Assembly: GCF_000799565.1 (NCBI RefSeq)
Contig: NZ_JUHB01000001.1
Coordinates: 434,001 to 498,000, forward strand
Direction: 5' to 3'
DNA from: Cellulophaga sp. Hel_I_12
GTDB lineage: Bacteria; Bacteroidota; Bacteroidia; Flavobacteriales; Flavobacteriaceae
Length of the DNA stretch: 64,000 nt
Each line of letters opens with the position of its first letter. Position 1 is the first letter of the stretch. Of the stretch, positions 61,848-64,000 are shown piece after piece. The notes beneath the pieces were generated by a model. It made no database searches. It saw only the letters and a program-made list of their open reading frames with translations, and had not been told where the DNA came from. The translations under genes and the position numbers were made by a program.

Positions 61848-64000
61848 TTGGAAAACTATATTAATCAGTTAAATGAAGCTCAGAAAGCACCCGTACTGCA
61901 TAAAGATGGCCCCTTAATTGTTATTGCAGGCGCTGGTTCAGGAAAAACACGTGTTTTAACCTTTCGTATTGCTTATTTGATGAGTAAAGGCATTGATGCT
62001 TTTAATATTTTGGCGCTTACTTTTACGAACAAAGCAGCGCGAGAAATGAAAGACCGTATTGCTAGTATCGTTGGAAATTCTGAAGCTAAAAACTTGATGA
62101 TGGGTACTTTTCATTCTGTTTTTGCAAAATTATTGCGTTATGATGGCGACAAATTAGGTTTTCCTAGCAATTTCACCATATATGATACCCAAGATTCTCA
62201 ACGCTTAATTGCAGCCATCATTAAAGAAATGGGCTTAGATAAAGACATCTATAAATATAAGCAGGTACAAAATAGAATATCATCCTATAAAAATAGCCTA
62301 ATTACGGTGCGGGCTTATTTTAATGATACGGACTTACAAGAAGCCGATGCTATGGCGAAAAGACCTAGAATGGGTGACATTTATCAGAATTATGTGGATC
62401 GATGCTTTAAAGCAGGAGCGATGGATTTTGATGATTTACTACTGCGAACGAACGAATTATTAAATCGTTTTCCTGAGGTACTCGCCAAATACCAAGATCG
62501 TTTTCGTTATATTTTGGTGGATGAGTACCAGGATACGAATCACTCACAGTATTTAATTATAAAAGCCTTGTCTGATAAGTTTCAAAATATTTGTGTAGTA
62601 GGTGATGATGCACAAAGTATTTATTCTTTTCGTGGTGCTAATATTAGCAATATTTTAAATTTTCAAAAAGATTACGATGATGTTGCGATGTATCGCTTAG
62701 AACAAAACTATCGTTCTACCCGAAATATTGTAAATGCTGCGAATTCTATAATTGCCAAGAATAAAAATCAACTAGAAAAAATTGTTTGGACCGATAATGA
62801 TGATGGGGCAGCTATTATAATTCATCGCAGTCCTACAGATGCTGAAGAGGGTAGGTTTGTAGCGGGTTCTATTTTTGAAAATCGAATGCAGCACCAAATG
62901 CCTAATGGAAATTTTGCAGTGTTGTACCGAACAAATTCACAGTCGCGAGCCATAGAAGATGGCTTAAGAAAGCGGGATATTCCGTATCGTATTTATGGGG
63001 GATTGTCATTTTACCAACGAAAAGAAATAAAGGATATATTATCCTATTTGAGATTGGTCATAAACCCTAAGGACGAGGAAGCGTTAAAAAGAGTCATTAA
63101 TTTCCCTGGTCGGGGTATAGGACAAACAACGATTGATAAATTGGTAGTCGCTGCAAATCATTATGGTCGTTCTATTTTTGAAGTTATTGAAAACATCGAT
63201 AAAATAAATTTAAAGATTAATTCAGGGACAAAAAATAAATTGGTCGATTTTACCACCATGATTAAAAGTTTTCAAATCATGAATGAAACGAGCGATGCAT
63301 TTGTTTTATCTGAGCATGTGGCTAAGAAAACAGGAATTTTATTAGAGTTTAAAAAAGACGGAACACCGGAAGGGATTGCCCGTATGGATAATATTGAGGA
63401 GCTACTGAACGGTATTAAAGATTTTGTTGAAGGGCAAAGAGAAGTTGTTGATGCTACCGGAAATATTAGTGAATTTTTAGAAGATGTAGCCCTGGCGACA
63501 GATTTAGATAACGATAAAGGAGATGATGATCGAGTGGCCTTAATGACCATACATTTAGCGAAAGGCTTAGAATTTCCGTACGTATATATTGTAGGGATGG
63601 AGGAAGATTTGTTCCCGTCTGGCATGAGTATGAATACGCGGAGTGAATTAGAAGAGGAGCGTCGTTTGTTCTATGTAGCACTTACTCGAGCAGAAAAACA
63701 AGCCTATTTAACCTATACACAAAACAGGTATCGTTGGGGCAAACTAATCGATGCAGAACCAAGTCGTTTTTTAGAAGAGATTGATGAGCAGTATGTTGAA
63801 AATTTAACGCCTATTGATAAAGCGGGTTACCGCTATAAATCCTTAATTGACACTGATATTTTTGGCGATGTTGATAAAAGCAAATTACGTCAAGATAAAC
63901 CTAAAAGTGGCGTACCACCAACCAATCTACGACCTAATGAAAATCAGCTACAAAAGCTAAGGAGGTTGAAACCAGATTTAGCACAGCCAATTGGTAATAC
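61848..64000 (+). CDS. UvrD/PcrA-type ATP-dependent DNA helicase (C-terminus cut by window edge)
   Basis: SF1A helicase for nucleotide excision and mismatch repair and for clearing RecA. I translated it by hand from TTG 61848 (LENYINQLNEAQKAPVLHKD); it stays open to base 64000, with 717 full codons seen. Motifs: IAGAGSGKTRVLTFRIAYL (Walker A), LVDEYQDTNHSQY (Walker B), VGDDAQSIYSFRGANIS, YRLEQNYRSTRNI and RLFYVALTRAEKQAYLTYTQ. Domains 1A/1B/2A/2B are therefore present, and the final C-terminal tail is missing. No frame break was found. Confidence 0.96.
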   Translation, partial: MENYINQLNEAQKAPVLHKDGPLIVIAGAGSGKTRVLTFRIAYLMSKGIDAFNILALTFTNKAAREMKDRIASIVGNSEAKNLMMGTFHSVFAKLLRYDGDKLGFPSNFTIYDTQDSQRLIAAIIKEMGLDKDIYKYKQVQNRISSYKNSLITVRAYFNDTDLQEADAMAKRPRMGDIYQNYVDRCFKAGAMDFDDLLLRTNELLNRFPEVLAKYQDRFRYILVDEYQDTNHSQYLIIKALSDKFQNICVVGDDAQSIYSFRGANISNILNFQKDYDDVAMYRLEQNYRSTRNIVNAANSIIAKNKNQLEKIVWTDNDDGAAIIIHRSPTDAEEGRFVAGSIFENRMQHQMPNGNFAVLYRTNSQSRAIEDGLRKRDIPYRIYGGLSFYQRKEIKDILSYLRLVINPKDEEALKRVINFPGRGIGQTTIDKLVVAANHYGRSIFEVIENIDKINLKINSGTKNKLVDFTTMIKSFQIMNETSDAFVLSEHVAKKTGILLEFKKDGTPEGIARMDNIEELLNGIKDFVEGQREVVDATGNISEFLEDVALATDLDNDKGDDDRVALMTIHLAKGLEFPYVYIVGMEEDLFPSGMSMNTRSELEEERRLFYVALTRAEKQAYLTYTQNRYRWGKLIDAEPSRFLEEIDEQYVENLTPIDKAGYRYKSLIDTDIFGDVDKSKLRQDKPKSGVPPTNLRPNENQLQKLRRLKPDLAQPIGN

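Noticed and set aside
63272..63681. Minus-strand frames inside the helicase gene
   Set aside because: They are opposite a continuous, motif-rich UvrD-type reading frame that extends to the window end.

Overview
The window comes from a low-GC member of the Bacteroidota, almost certainly the family Flavobacteriaceae. Supporting signs are a TonB receptor with a DUF4249 lipoprotein partner, DUF2891 and DUF6503-type proteins, a Prx/Trx/small-protein trio, a class II IlvC, AT-rich spacers with TAnnTTTG-type -7 boxes, few Shine-Dalgarno sequences and frequent TTG/GTG starts. No rRNA, tRNA, CRISPR, prophage or transposase gene was seen. Species was not determined.

Layout. 1-4463 (minus): ftsK, lolA and a window-truncated LptF/LptG permease (chromosome segregation and envelope transport). 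4526-8713 (minus): dgkA/tpx, a peroxiredoxin-thioredoxin-small protein operon, and a NhaC antiporter. 8788-12135: a trans-sulfuration-type PLP enzyme divergent from an Lrp/AsnC regulator, then lipoamide dehydrogenase. 12245-13726 (minus): a double CDGSH Fe-S protein and an HGSNAT-like acyltransferase. 13857-21454 (plus): flavin reductase, pabB, tilS, DsbD-like protein and penicillin acylase. 21474-27874 (plus): a four-gene outer-membrane uptake operon (unknown secreted protein, STN-TonB receptor, DUF4249 lipoprotein, secreted protein with a plug-like motif). 27933-32411: yifB, an MBL hydrolase/PAS pair, a DUF6503-like protein and a zinc-ribbon/nuclease-like protein.

32624-37221 (plus) is a 5-oxoproline salvage operon: DUF2891 lipoprotein, an NRAMP-fold transporter that has lost the canonical metal ligands, and pxpA-pxpB-pxpC. 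It converges on an aldehyde dehydrogenase with stop codons that overlap. 38948-46251 (plus) is ilvD-ilvB-ilvN-ilvC plus a gapN-type dehydrogenase. It meets leuC-leuD-leuA-leuB (51663 to 46336, minus) at a strong bidirectional terminator, so nearly the whole valine/leucine pathway is here as two convergent operons. The leu operon carries repeat insertions: a small four-helix-bundle (S23/IVP-like) gene flanked by terminal inverted repeats between leuC and leuD, and a repeat-rich spacer between leuA and leuB.

51768-64000: recG (minus), an M1 aminopeptidase with two tandem patatin paralogues (plus), two hypothetical envelope-type proteins (minus), an M20 amidohydrolase with a secreted DsrE protein (minus), and a UvrD/PcrA-type helicase that runs off the end.

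Most of the window is ordinary core metabolism. The parts most worth a second look are the TIR-flanked cassette in leuC-leuD, the ligand-less NRAMP homologue in the pxp operon, the TonB/DUF4249/plug-like operon, and the coupled MBL-PAS pair.
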